Source: a virus. Taken from it: a stretch of 64,000 bases of DNA. The position numbers and the translations under genes were made by a program. This document shows, in pieces, positions 32,116-44,000 of this stretch. Within the stretch, counting starts at the first letter, position 1. The number at the start of each line of letters is the position of its first letter. The DNA is taken from the IMG/VR virus record IMGVR_UViG_3300037493_003396, positions 1 through 64,000 of that record; one strand, given 5' to 3'. Below the pieces are notes generated by a model. The model saw only the letters and a program-made list of their open reading frames with translations, was not told the DNA's origin and did no database searches.

Positions 32116-33585
32116 ATGGCAAATGGTGAAACCTTTTCAGATGAAATATTCCAGCAAATATCAATAAACAGATCATACGCACAAGCCGCAATAGCCGATA
32201 ATAACGAGTATTTGCACGATATAAAAGAATATATCCAACACTATGACATAGCGATGGTTGTCCCGTCTTTGACCATAACACCTCCGTCACCGGTTGTCAT
32301 CGATCCGACTTTGGTGGGTGAAATACCAGATGTGCCAACTGATTATCCTACGCTGCCGGATGCTCCTACTACGAGTGATTTCGCATTTCCCTCGGCACCT
32401 GTTTACACAATGCCCACAGTCCCGACTTTGTCAGACATTGTTATACCTGATTTTATTGAGGGAGTTATTTCGCCCCTTACGACACAGATGCCGGTTTCCA
32501 ATATTGAAATGCCCGCATTGACACAAATAGATTCGGGTGGGCAAGCGGTAGAAGATGAACTTGTCCAAGCGGCGAAAGCGAAACTGGTCAGTAATATTGT
32601 CAACGGCGGGACGATGCTCAATCCTCTGATCGAAGCCAGTATTTGGAATAGAGACCGTGAACGACGAGAACAGGCGCTTCAGGATTCAGTCGATAAGCTT
32701 ACGGCACAGTGGGCAAAACTAGGTTGGAGCATTCCAGATGGATTACTTGCCGGCAGTCTAATTGCTGTAAATAACGAATACATGAATAAAGATTTGGACG
32801 TTTCAAGAGACATAGCAATTAAACAGGCCGAATTAGAACAGACAGGAATGTTTAAATCCTTGGAATTGGCGAATCAGCTGGAAGGAATTTTAATTGAAAG
32901 CTTTAATGACTACGCTAAGAGAGTTTTTGAAGTATCAAAAGCAACGGTTGATGTTACGGTGCAGATTTTAAAATCAAGAATTGACCTCTATAATATGAAT
33001 TTACAAGCTTTCAAGACAGACGTCGAAACGTATAAGATAGCAATTGAGGCCGAACTTGCTCGGTCGGAAGTTTACAAAGCGAGAATGGAAGGAATTAAAA
33101 CTCTTGCCATGGTGGACTCGTCGAGGGTTCAAGTTTACACTGCTCAATTGGGAGCTATTGCTCAGCAGGTCGAAGTCTTTAAGGCAACAGTTGAATCAGT
33201 TGGATTAATGTATAGTGCTGAAAAACAAAAGATCGAAGCGTACAAAGCGCGGGTTGAGGCTTATACATCTGCGGTTGATGGTGTGACGAAACGGTACATT
33301 GGAGAAGTGGAAGGGTTTAAAGGATTGGTTCAGGCTTATGTTGCGAGTGCGGATTCACAGACGAGGATTGAAGAGTTGGAATTAAAGACACAAATCGCCC
33401 GGGTGGATGCAACCTTAAAGTCGTGGGAAATCCAGTTACAAGTAATCATCGAAGAGACCAAAGTACAACTGTCAGGATTGGAAACAATCGCAAAGACCAC
33501 TTCGAACCTGGCGGCTGGAGCGATGGCGGCAGGGCATACAGCAATGTCGTTATCTGGGGCGTCTGCATTAGAAGGCATATCATAG
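32116..33585 (+). CDS. internal/tail virion protein with long coiled coils, 489 aa
   Basis: Residues 1-150 contain a proline-rich stretch (PPSPVVIDPTLVGEIPDVPT). Residues ~180-450 are almost entirely helical with repeated 'YK-A-E' heptads (VEAYTSAVDG, EVYKARMEGIK, IEAYKARVEAY). The end is Ala/Gly-rich (LAAGAMAAGHTAMSLSGAS). Such proteins are often internal virion or ejection proteins. Inferred from composition and position before the polyvalent protein. Confidence 0.6.
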   Translation: MANGETFSDEIFQQISINRSYAQAAIADNNEYLHDIKEYIQHYDIAMVVPSLTITPPSPVVIDPTLVGEIPDVPTDYPTLPDAPTTSDFAFPSAPVYTMPTVPTLSDIVIPDFIEGVISPLTTQMPVSNIEMPALTQIDSGGQAVEDELVQAAKAKLVSNIVNGGTMLNPLIEASIWNRDRERREQALQDSVDKLTAQWAKLGWSIPDGLLAGSLIAVNNEYMNKDLDVSRDIAIKQAELEQTGMFKSLELANQLEGILIESFNDYAKRVFEVSKATVDVTVQILKSRIDLYNMNLQAFKTDVETYKIAIEAELARSEVYKARMEGIKTLAMVDSSRVQVYTAQLGAIAQQVEVFKATVESVGLMYSAEKQKIEAYKARVEAYTSAVDGVTKRYIGEVEGFKGLVQAYVASADSQTRIEELELKTQIARVDATLKSWEIQLQVIIEETKVQLSGLETIAKTTSNLAAGAMAAGHTAMSLSGASALEGIS

Positions 33586-33595
33586 GAGGTTCATT

Positions 33596-33970
33596 ATGGG
33601 AATGTTTGAAGAGGAAGTTGCAAAAGAAAAATTAGGTGAAGAAAAATCAGCGGCAGTACAAAAAAAAGCCGATGACCAGAAAAAAGTTGCGGATGAACTT
33701 TTCAAGAAAAACGATCCCTGGGACACCAGTAAGTTAAGTAGAAATATAGGAGCTGGTTACACCGGACCCACTGCGACCAGAACATCTATGACCGAATCAA
33801 TGGGTGGTGGGGGATTAGTTGGTGCGCCGATGATGCAGACTACTTTATTCTCAAACAGACTTCCGAGTAGAAATGTTACCGGTGATAGAGATATGGTAAA
33901 ATTAGCTTTAGGGGGTCCGTTTAACCCTAATAATGTAACAAAAAACAGGGGTAACTTTGGTATAGGATAA
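33596..33970 (+). CDS. hypothetical virion protein, 124 aa
   Basis: The helical N-terminus (EEEVAKEKLGEEKSAAVQKK) is followed by a Gly/Met/Thr-rich disordered stretch (GAGYTGPTATRTSMTESMGG) and an ending GNFGIG. AGGAGG upstream. Unknown. Confidence 0.6.
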   Translation: MGMFEEEVAKEKLGEEKSAAVQKKADDQKKVADELFKKNDPWDTSKLSRNIGAGYTGPTATRTSMTESMGGGGLVGAPMMQTTLFSNRLPSRNVTGDRDMVKLALGGPFNPNNVTKNRGNFGIG

Positions 33971-33980
33971 GGAGGATATT

Positions 33981-35096
33981 ATGGCAGAATTAGAGCCAAG
34001 AAGAACATTAGCGGGAGACATAAAAGACGCATTAAATGCTATTTCAACTGGGAACGTACCAGGGGGAGAGTATTTGGGGATCGGCATGGCAAACCAAAAT
34101 TTGCTGAACAGGACCTCCGCTCAAGGTGCCGCAAATTATCTTACTCCGCCAAGCGCTACACCTGTAGATTACGTTCAAGGAGATAAGTTTGCCGGTGGGA
34201 TTACTCCAGCTATCCCGCCTAAACAAAGTCCATCAACGACCTATACCGCTGGCGACGTTACTGCGGAATTGAAAAATAGTAAGAAGGCTGGTCCTCCGAT
34301 TAAATACAATCCACCTTACAATCAGTTGACGCCACAAACTCCGGTTGAGGAACCGACTCAAAGTAATACTGTGCCGGATGTTGTTGTTCCCCAACCCGCC
34401 CCTGTTGCCAGAGATAGAGTGTTTGTCAACAAAAACGAAATAGACACTACTCAAAAAGGTTGGGGGATTGACAAGAAATACCTTAACCCACGAACTTACG
34501 AGGAAGCCCGTGTAGGAAATGACAGGGTAATGAAAGAAACAACTGCCCCTGATGTTCTAAGGATTGAGGGAACCCCGGATAAACGGACTCAGGCAGAAAA
34601 AGACGCTGAAAAACTTGCTGATTCACGAAGATGGGGAATGACTCCCCTTCAAAGAGAGGCTTCTATAAATGAGGAATTAAAAGCTAAGGCGGCGATGGTT
34701 GCGGCGGAGGCATCAGCGGTGTCCCCCGAGAAAGCTTTGCACAGAGAAAACCTACGCTCAATCATGGAAGATAAGGATGCGGCTGGTTATCTTACGCGGA
34801 ACGAACAAACGGTTTATGATGAAACAACTGGCAAGAACGAGCCGGATGTGGAAAAATCACTATTTTATGCGCCACGACCCGAGAAAAATAAACTTCCTGC
34901 AAAACTTGAGGACCATTACATAAAAATGGAAAGTAACTGGAAAGATTGGTTTGATAATTACTTCCAGGGCGAAAAAGGTGCGGACAAAATAAATCTATAC
35001 AATGAAATGGAAAAGAAAAAGGCAGGAAGCGGAGCCGCCGCATTACGCGAAAAATATAAATTAGCGAGGGGATGGGAAAAGAATAAGGAGAAATAA
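33981..35096 (+). CDS. hypothetical virion protein, 371 aa
   Basis: Largely low-complexity: Pro/Thr/Gln-rich (PPYNQLTPQTPVEEPTQSN), with charged helices later (DKRTQAEKDAEKLADSRRWG, AAALREKYKLARGW). No domain recognised. The stop overlaps the polyvalent gene start (TAATG). It is probably injected or packaged together with that protein. Confidence 0.6.
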   Translation: MAELEPRRTLAGDIKDALNAISTGNVPGGEYLGIGMANQNLLNRTSAQGAANYLTPPSATPVDYVQGDKFAGGITPAIPPKQSPSTTYTAGDVTAELKNSKKAGPPIKYNPPYNQLTPQTPVEEPTQSNTVPDVVVPQPAPVARDRVFVNKNEIDTTQKGWGIDKKYLNPRTYEEARVGNDRVMKETTAPDVLRIEGTPDKRTQAEKDAEKLADSRRWGMTPLQREASINEELKAKAAMVAAEASAVSPEKALHRENLRSIMEDKDAAGYLTRNEQTVYDETTGKNEPDVEKSLFYAPRPEKNKLPAKLEDHYIKMESNWKDWFDNYFQGEKGADKINLYNEMEKKKAGSGAAALREKYKLARGWEKNKEK

Positions 35097-38000
35097 TGGC
35101 TAATCCTTTTGATCAATTTGACACTGATAACAGCGATAACGCAACTAATCCTTCGGCTAATCCTTTCGACAAGTTTGATACCGATGCAGAAGGATCATCG
35201 TCTCTTTTAAGGAGAGGAATCGCCGACCCATTGGTTGGGCTTGCTCGGGGTTTTGCTGTAGGTATTCCTGAAACATTAACAGGACTTGCGGATATTGCAA
35301 CTCTTGGAAAGTTCGGAATAGGGGTTGACCAGTTAGGAGAAATGGCGGGAGTTTCGAAACCCCTTGAACATGTATTCGCTAAAGGACGAGAAGCGTTTGA
35401 CCAGTATTTAACCCCCGAAACGCGACAGGCACAACAAGAAGTTTCTGAGACAAAAGGATTTTTCCCGCAAGTTGGGGCAGTCTTGCAAAGACCTTCTGTT
35501 CTTGCGCAAGTGGTAGCTGATTCAATCCCCGGGATGGTTGGCGGTTCCTTGGTTGCTAACCTTGGAATGAAAGCACTCGGTAAAGGTGCGGTAAAAATAG
35601 CGCCCAAGTTGTTGGCAGAAGCGGCAGGGGCGACAAAAGTAGCAGAGGGAATGCCCGCTGCCCAAAAACTAGCGATTGAATCCATCGATGCAATAAAAAA
35701 AGCGAATACATCTAAAGCAGTTTTAACTGGTGGGTTGGCTGAAATAGGCGTAACCGCAGGGCAGAACGCAGAGCAAACTAGGCAACAGACACCCAATGAT
35801 GAATTAACCGCAGAACAGGCCGCCATAATAAGCGCGTCTGCTGTGGTAACTGGATTAATTGGGTATGGGAGCGGTAAATTTTCTCAGTATCTTGGTTTAG
35901 CTGACCCACAAACTATGATTGCTATGGCAGTTAACAGAGGCGTCCCCCGAACTGCCGCAGAGGGCGTAACTTGGAAGGAGTCCGTAAAGAACTTTTTAAA
36001 GACCATGGCAAAAGAAGGGTTATTGGAAGAACTCCCCCAGTCCATTCAAGAACAAGCGGCTCAAAATATTGCACTTGGTAAACCGATAGACGATGGTGTC
36101 TGGGAAGCCGGTGCGATGGGTATGCTTGCCGGTATGGCACAGGGTGGTGGCGCCCATGTTATTCAAGGACTATTGTCTAAAGACCCACACCATCAGGAAA
36201 TCGAAAGACAAATATCTGAAACTGATCCAGAGGGGCAAGTTAAGATTGCTCCCCCATTAGAAGCATTTAATATGGAGGGGCTGACCGCTAATAATGTTGT
36301 TGTCGAGCCCGAACCAGTATCAACTGTTCCTAAATTACAGCCAGGGGCTCCGGAAGAAGACGTATTAAACAGTCTTTCTCAGAACATTGAACAGAGAGCT
36401 ATATCTACGGATGCGTTAATAAATCTTGTGCAGACTTATCCGGCGGGCTCTCCAGTTTCAAATATGGCTCAGGCGGAAATTGACCGGAGATCGCCTGTTG
36501 TCGGGGCAGAGATACAGAATAATATTGATATTCTCAGTTTAAAAAATATTGAGATTAGGGATGTTTTAGGTTCTCCCGACAAACTGGAGAGTTATGCCAA
36601 GAAGAATAATATTCTAGTCTCTGAAGCACAGAAGAAATTAGAAACGGCTCTCTCTGGCAATGTTGTAAAAATAACAGACCTCAAAGAAAAAGCAGTGAGT
36701 TCTCAAGCGGCAACGCGGCCTCAAAATATTGTAAGCGGTGAGGTGGAGGGGGTTAAGGCGCAAGGAAAAGAAGATACCATCGAAAGTAAGTTTGGGGAAG
36801 TTAAAATTAAATATGGTCTTGCGGATGCAAATGACGTTCTAACATCTCACGACGAAAATGGAGTTGCGAATAAAAACTATGATCAGAGTTTGCAGGAACG
36901 TCCCGCAAACGACCCTACTTTTGCGACAAGGGTGCAGGAGAGAGCCGGTAGTAGGATGAAGGTTAATCTTTTGGGAATGGCTCCCACTGTGACTGACGGG
37001 GCTCCCCAGATATATAAGGACATGGTGGTAGAGGCGGGGAATAGTCGAGCCGAGGCGATCAGATTTACTTACCGAATGGCGAGGGCTGGTAATCAGGAGT
37101 ATGTAGCGGCGGCGGATAAATATAAAAAATGGTTGGCTGATCGCGCTGAAAGTTTTGGTTTCACCCGGGAGCAAGTCGAAGCAATACCCGAGCCGATGCT
37201 TGTTCGGGAGAGAACAACAGAAGTCACCGATAGAGCTAAATGGGCAAGAGAGACTAATGTTCCACAGGCAGATAAGCAAAACCAGATTGAAATAGCAAAG
37301 AGATATTCCTCAGAAATTGATGAGAGCATGTTGGCAAAATTAGATATGGGCGAGGAGGGCAATGTAGCCGCTGCGAGTAATTATGGATTTCTTCAAGCGC
37401 TATCCACAAAAATAGGGAGTAATGAAGCTCGTGGAATGAATGCTGGGCAGAAAATCAGTAGTGAGTTTGCTCAGTTGGTAGAGATGTCTCTTTTTCAGAA
37501 GGCGTTTGGTAATATAAAAGGTGGGGAGACTTTTATAGAGTTGCTTGCCCAGGCGCAGGATTCCGAAATCAATCCTTTGGTAAATAGTTTGCTCGCGTCT
37601 GTTGAACCATATGTCAAATTAAATTCATTATACGCTAATGACCCAAACAACATAACACCGTTTGTTATTAGAGCTGTCTCTATTTTAAAAGGCGCATTAA
37701 AAAATCATAAGTCTGGGAAAGACGCGACAATTCCAGAGCAAAATGCAGTTTTTAAACAACTACTGCAAGCGGGCCTTATGGATACCGATTCCTCCTATGT
37801 AAAAGAGTTAGCGATAGACTTAGAGGCCTTGAAGAGAACTCCTAAAAAGCTTAGGGAATTTTTGAAAGATTTAGCGAGGAGGAGTTACGAGGACATAAAG
37901 GCGCAGAGTTCCCCAGGGCTTTTTAAAATGGAACCCCTTGCAAAGGAAGAAATTTACGAAACGGTTGCAAAGGAACACCAGCTCAACGAAGAAAGCAGAC

Positions 38001-41000
38001 AAAATAAAATAAGGAGGTTGACACGAAATGACCAAGGAGCCCTCGTCAAGACTAAGAGCAATACTGGAGAAGGCGGAAAAGAAAGCGGGGATAGAGGGAG
38101 TGGCGAAACAAGCCGTGGAGAAACTCAAAAACTCAAAACCTCTCCCGCCGTCAACTACCACTACATAATTCAGGTTCAAATTCCTAAATATGCCGACAAG
38201 AACGGGAAGTTAAAAGAGGTAAAAACGCAGGGGTGGTCAGACGGAGATGCTATTAAAAATGTCCGTGGACAGTTGGCAAGAGAGCTGGGTGTTTCAATCC
38301 AATCCATACCCACAGATAAAAATCTTTATAAAATAATTTCAAAAGAAACTGGAAGACCGGCTGATTTACGGGCAAGTGCCGCCGCTTTTCATGGTGGTCA
38401 TAAATTTGATAAATTCAAATTAGACCAAGAAACCGCGAGAACAGGGGCAATAGCGAAAATGAAAGGAGCGCAAAATGTAGATCAAAAGTACTTGGAGTTG
38501 GCAAAAGAGCCCATAAAAAATAAGGTTGCCCTGCAACAAATGGCAGATGCCGCCGCGAAAAAAGCTGGCTATACGACGGAGGTTTTTCATGGAACTACCA
38601 AATTTATTTTAAGTAACGAAACAGACGAAACTGGAGCATACCGTGTAAAACCTCGCAATCTACATGTTTTTAGGGGAGGACATTTCGGGACGGAAAATCA
38701 GGCGCGTCAGCATGTGGCAGCTCAAGGGTATTCGAAAAAGTTGGAAGGAACGATATTGCGTTTATATATGAAAGACGATACCAAATTAATGAGAAGTGAC
38801 GACATTAAAGGAGGGGGTTGGGACACAATTGTAAGGGACGCAAGAGCTAAAGGTTATGATGGGGTAGTTTACAAAAACGAGTACGAGCCTAATGCCCCTC
38901 TGTCCGATTTTGTAGAAAACTATGAGAAATACAGAGCAGAGGCGCTATCCAAAATCCCCAAAGACATAGATGTAATGGATATCGACCCCGAAATAATGGA
39001 AAGTCTATCTAAGGGCGCGTTTCAGACTATTTTGTTTTCCAAATCTCAGCTTTGGTTAATAGCGAGAGGGGAAATACGAGAGGGCGGAGACCAAAACTTC
39101 GCAGATTCTTATACCCTTGTTGATAGTTCCAAGGTTAAGCTGGCCGACCCCGTAACTTATGATGAAAAAGGTCAAATAGTCCCTTTGTCCGAAAGATTTA
39201 ATAAAAACCGGCCAGAAATATTTGCTTCCGTCACTGGAATTGACAAACGCCTGTTGGAACAGGGATTGAAGGGAAATAAGATCAATGACCAAGACATGGC
39301 GATGTATGAGAAGACTTTACTTAACCGGCTTACTTCTTTAACAAAAGAAGATTTTAGCGTGGTGGGTGAAGATTTGGAACGGGTAGTTAAGAGCATTACC
39401 AAAAAAGGAGAATTTTATGAAAGAAGCGCTACTCAGATTGCAGAAGGGGGAATTAGTGGCATACCCGCGGACCATCCAAGACAAAGACGGGCATTGGAAG
39501 CAAACGAAGGACTTATCGCCCGATCTCCAGAAATCTTTAATCCCGCCATCATCGAAGGAATCAAAAAGAAAAGATTAGCCCAGGGTGCGATTGCTCTTTT
39601 AAAAGTAGAGCAGGCAAGGGTTCAGGCGAAAAAAGCCGACCTTACGGGGCGGTGGAAATCAGATAGAACCGGTTCATACGCGCTGCAGAACGAAATCACA
39701 GTTGCGAATAACCGCCTTGCAGACATCGCCAAAACTATCAGCGATATAGAAGCGCTTGTTGAGCCGGCACTTGAAGTGGACACGCAAGCCCATAAGACAA
39801 ACGCAGAGGCTTTTGAGTTGGGGCGGAAGAATGGTTACGATGTCATTTTTATGAAAGACAATTACCATACGCTGAACGCATTTATCAACACCACACGGAA
39901 ACAGATATTTGTAGCGACAGGAGGAAAGTTCACAGCGTTGCAGTTGGTAGGACATGAACTGAGCCATGTGGGGGTTGATGGTCATGCTTCTAATTTAGAA
40001 ACACAGGCGCTTATAGACAAAAAATCACCTGCTGTCAAGCAATATTGGGAGGCTTTGAACGAAGCGGCTGGAGTTAAATTTTCTGAATCCGCCATGCTCG
40101 AAGAATTTGCGGCTGACCTTCAGGGTGGGATAAAAGAAAACTTTGGGGTGAATTTGGATGAGGGATTAATTCAACAATCCACCGTTTACGGCATGACGGA
40201 TATGCTCACCAATATCCCGAAAGAGGTTGATGTAATTGCCCGAGGTCCGACTTACAAAGAAGTCACCAAACCTGAGATTAAATCAGCCCATCAACAGACT
40301 CTTGATCTTGTTGTAAATCACGATACTAAGCCGATGGCGTTTGGTAAATCCATCGATGAATATGAAAAGGCTACCGGAAAGAAATTCCCCTTTAGGGAAC
40401 TGGTTGAAGCCCTTGATAAAAAATATATTGAAGTGTCTTATGATTCTTCAAAGATGTCCAATAAGAACGCCTTTGCGGATTTCAGCGATAATACTATTTA
40501 TATCAATACAAAGAAATTCAAAGAGGGGGATTGGAAGGGAAGCAAAACCGATACCCACCTTGAATCTGAACTCGCTTTCAGAGGGGTGATGGCGCTTGTT
40601 GAAACCGCAGAAACAGGGAAGCCTACCCAAGACCTGATCAGATTAAGAAGTGAACTTACGAGTTTTAAACAAAGCCTTGCACCGTTTCTTTCGCAGGCTT
40701 CACCCGAAGCCACGAGAATTTATGGTTTGATCAGTAAGAGTGGTGACGTCAGAAACATGATGGGGTTCATGACCAATTCTGATTTTGCGGGTTGGTTAAA
40801 TTCAATACCGGATTATTCTTCTGCGAAGCCAGGGGGGTCTTTTTGGTCACGCCTGAAAGACATTGTCTTGAAATATGTTGGCAAAATAACAGCCACAGGG
40901 AGAACGAAACTTGATGAACTGTCAAGTATTATGGATAAATATGTATTGCTGGGGAAAGGAGAAAATATCCTTGCTGAAGCTCGGAGATATGAGAGTCCAA

Positions 41001-44000
41001 AAGATTTTATCAGGGCAACTTCCTATCGGAACACGAGTGAAACGACAGTTCGAGGTGGAGTTGAGGTATATATTTTCAAGAACAACAAAAATGAGACTCG
41101 GTACGAGCCGATCAATCTGGAACAAGCTGCATCGATGGGTTGGAATCTTGAAAAATCAAAAGATATTTTAAGACGCATAACTGAAATACAGTACGCCAAT
41201 CCGACTCTGGAAACAGAAAAAGGACGGAGGGATTTGGCAACTCTGGCGATGTATCAGGAGAAACTCAAGAAGATCGTCCAGCCTATTATGACAGAAAACC
41301 AAAGGCTGACACAGATTTGGAATACTGCACACGGAGTCACAGCCAAAGAATCAGCCGCACGAAATTTAGCAGAGCGCGAGGCATTTGCTGAACAACAGAA
41401 GATGACTCAACCTATTGTCCCCAAAGAAGAAAAGGTCGGTGGAACCAAGAGAGAAATTACCCTGGCGAAAGAAGCGGCGGGGTTTAGTATTTCCAACATC
41501 AAGAAGACATTTGTTGTCGGGGAACGTCCAGAGCTTCCGGTTAAAAAAGGGAAGACCGGCATTGAAACGCTTGCTGATCAGAATTTAATTCCCCTTGCGA
41601 ATCATTATGTAAAAGCAGTTAATGACCCCGAAAAGTATGGATCCCCGAAAGCAATTAAAAGAGCATTGGTAAAATCTATAATGGAAATGTACCCCAAGGG
41701 AGAAGGAAACTATATTCTCCAGAGGGCAGAAAAATACTTTGAAGTGATGGACGCTGTTTCAGAAACTCTTGCTGAGAGAGTTCAGCCGGAATTTAAAATA
41801 GACTCCAAAGATGAGATTGCGGCGCAGAAAGAAATTCAACGAGAACAGGCGTGGATAGACCGGACACGGGCATGGCAATCAGGCGCTCAGGTAACGGCGC
41901 CGGTTGTGAAGAAGCCTGAGCCAAAGGTTATAGACAGGACGGAACCCACAAATAGATATATCCTCCGGAGAAATGGACAGGAAATCGGCAGTGTAGATAT
42001 GGATATAAACGGAGATACTATTCAAATGCACGCGTTGGTACTTCCAAGAAAAGCCCATTTGTCAGGCGTGTTGTCAAATATCTTCCGTCAGAATCCGGAC
42101 GTCCAGAATATAACGATGGAAGTCAACCCCGCGGTCGGGAAAGTAGAACGAAAAGCAACCCAAATAATGGGCGGATATTTAACTACTTTGGGCGGGAAGT
42201 TTAATTTCAATCTTGATGGAAAATCAGAATATGTTTTAAATAGGGACGATCTTGGCACCGCCATTGATAACCGAGAGGAAATGGTTGTAAAACCGGAGAC
42301 TCTCTACAATCAGCCAAAAGTTACTCAGGCGAATTTTGGTTTGATCGACGACTATTTTAATTCACAGGTTCTTTCTCCGGAGGACGTTGCTGACGTTGCG
42401 GAAGAACGAGCTGCAGAAAGATTGATCAAAGGTTTGAAACAAAACATCGAGGAAGAATTCAGCACCGAGGCAGATGTTGATGCGGTTATTGATGAAGAGG
42501 CGGCGAGTGATATTGTTGATGCTCAATTTCTAAATACATCAGTTGCCTGGCATAAAGTTGTTTTACCCAGAACCTCTAAAGACCTTGAAAGAATGATTGA
42601 CGGGGATTGGTTCAGAAACCCCACGAATATGCCGGAAGCCGAAGGCAAAAGAATGCGTAATGTTCTGAGCAATTACGGTGGAATTGCATGGCCGAAACTC
42701 AGAGAATGGTTGAGCCTCCCGTATCAGAACGCCCTAAAGTCAGTTGATTGGAAAAGTATCTATAAAATATTCGGTGTGGACAGAATCGAAAACCGAGAAA
42801 GAATGTCCCATGAATGGTTCCAGAAAGCCGAAATGTATCTGAACCGCCGGCATTATTACAAGGCTGAAAACTACACCAAGAAACAGATGAAAGAAGCTGA
42901 TTACAATATCGGGAGAGTCTTGACAATCGGTGACGAGAATCTGCGCAATATCATGTTCGGTATTCAAGATCAAGTAAAAGAACTGGACGCGGAGATAAAA
43001 CAGAGCGGTCCGTTATTTGATAATTCAGCCCTTGAAAATAAGAAAGCCGCATTGGAAGCTGAGATCAAACGGTATCAGGACGACAGGGCTTATTCATTCG
43101 AGGAAGTTCAAGATGGTGTTGAGGATTGGGATGGAAAGAAAATAAAACTCAACAAACTTGAGTATGGAATGTATCGGGCGGCGCGAAGTACCGAAGACCA
43201 GATATTTGCTAAGATACTGGAACACCACAAGAAAATGCTGTTCAAACAGTACCAAAAACAGAAATGGTATAAGATTTTATCAGCGGCTTTGGGGAGTGAT
43301 TTAAGTGAGGAAGATTCCCAGAAAATCATTGACAAACTGCAACTGGCATCCGGCAATAAGAGCATAGAGAAGGTCACTAAAAAACAAGTGGCTGTGAAAT
43401 TACAAAATATATTCAAACAGATTGACAAGAGCTTTAAAGAGAAAGACAAGTCATTTGAGCAATGGGATGTGCTGAATACTTATAAGGAAATATCCGGTGC
43501 ATTGAATAAAGAATTTACAGAATTGCGAACCATGATTTCTGCATTGGCACCGAGTCTGACGGGCGCAGAGTTAGACCAAGCTGTGAAAGAAATATTTGTT
43601 GCTTACCAAAGAACACTCCCACGGTTAAAGAAGCTCCGTGACCTCCGGAATAACTGGAATAACTGGCCAGGCTTCTTCCCGAGAAAACGTAAGCAAGGTG
43701 CCGTAAAAATGCAGATGTTTGAAGAATATGCAACAGCGGCCGGCGTGATAAAAAAGAGAGAAATGTTCTCCACGATGTTCAATTCGCCAGGAGAGGCAGA
43801 AAGTATTTACGGGGATTTATTAGACCGTTACGGGGTGATGGTCGATGGTAAAAAGACCCTTCCCGGGAAATACAAGTTCGAATATCCTTTTGTTTCCAAA
43901 ACGGCAGAGGGTTCCTTCGATGGAATGAAAGACTTTAACTTACAGGCTCTTTTGGACTCAGCCTTTGATAATATGCAGGCAAGTGGGAGCCAGTATTTTG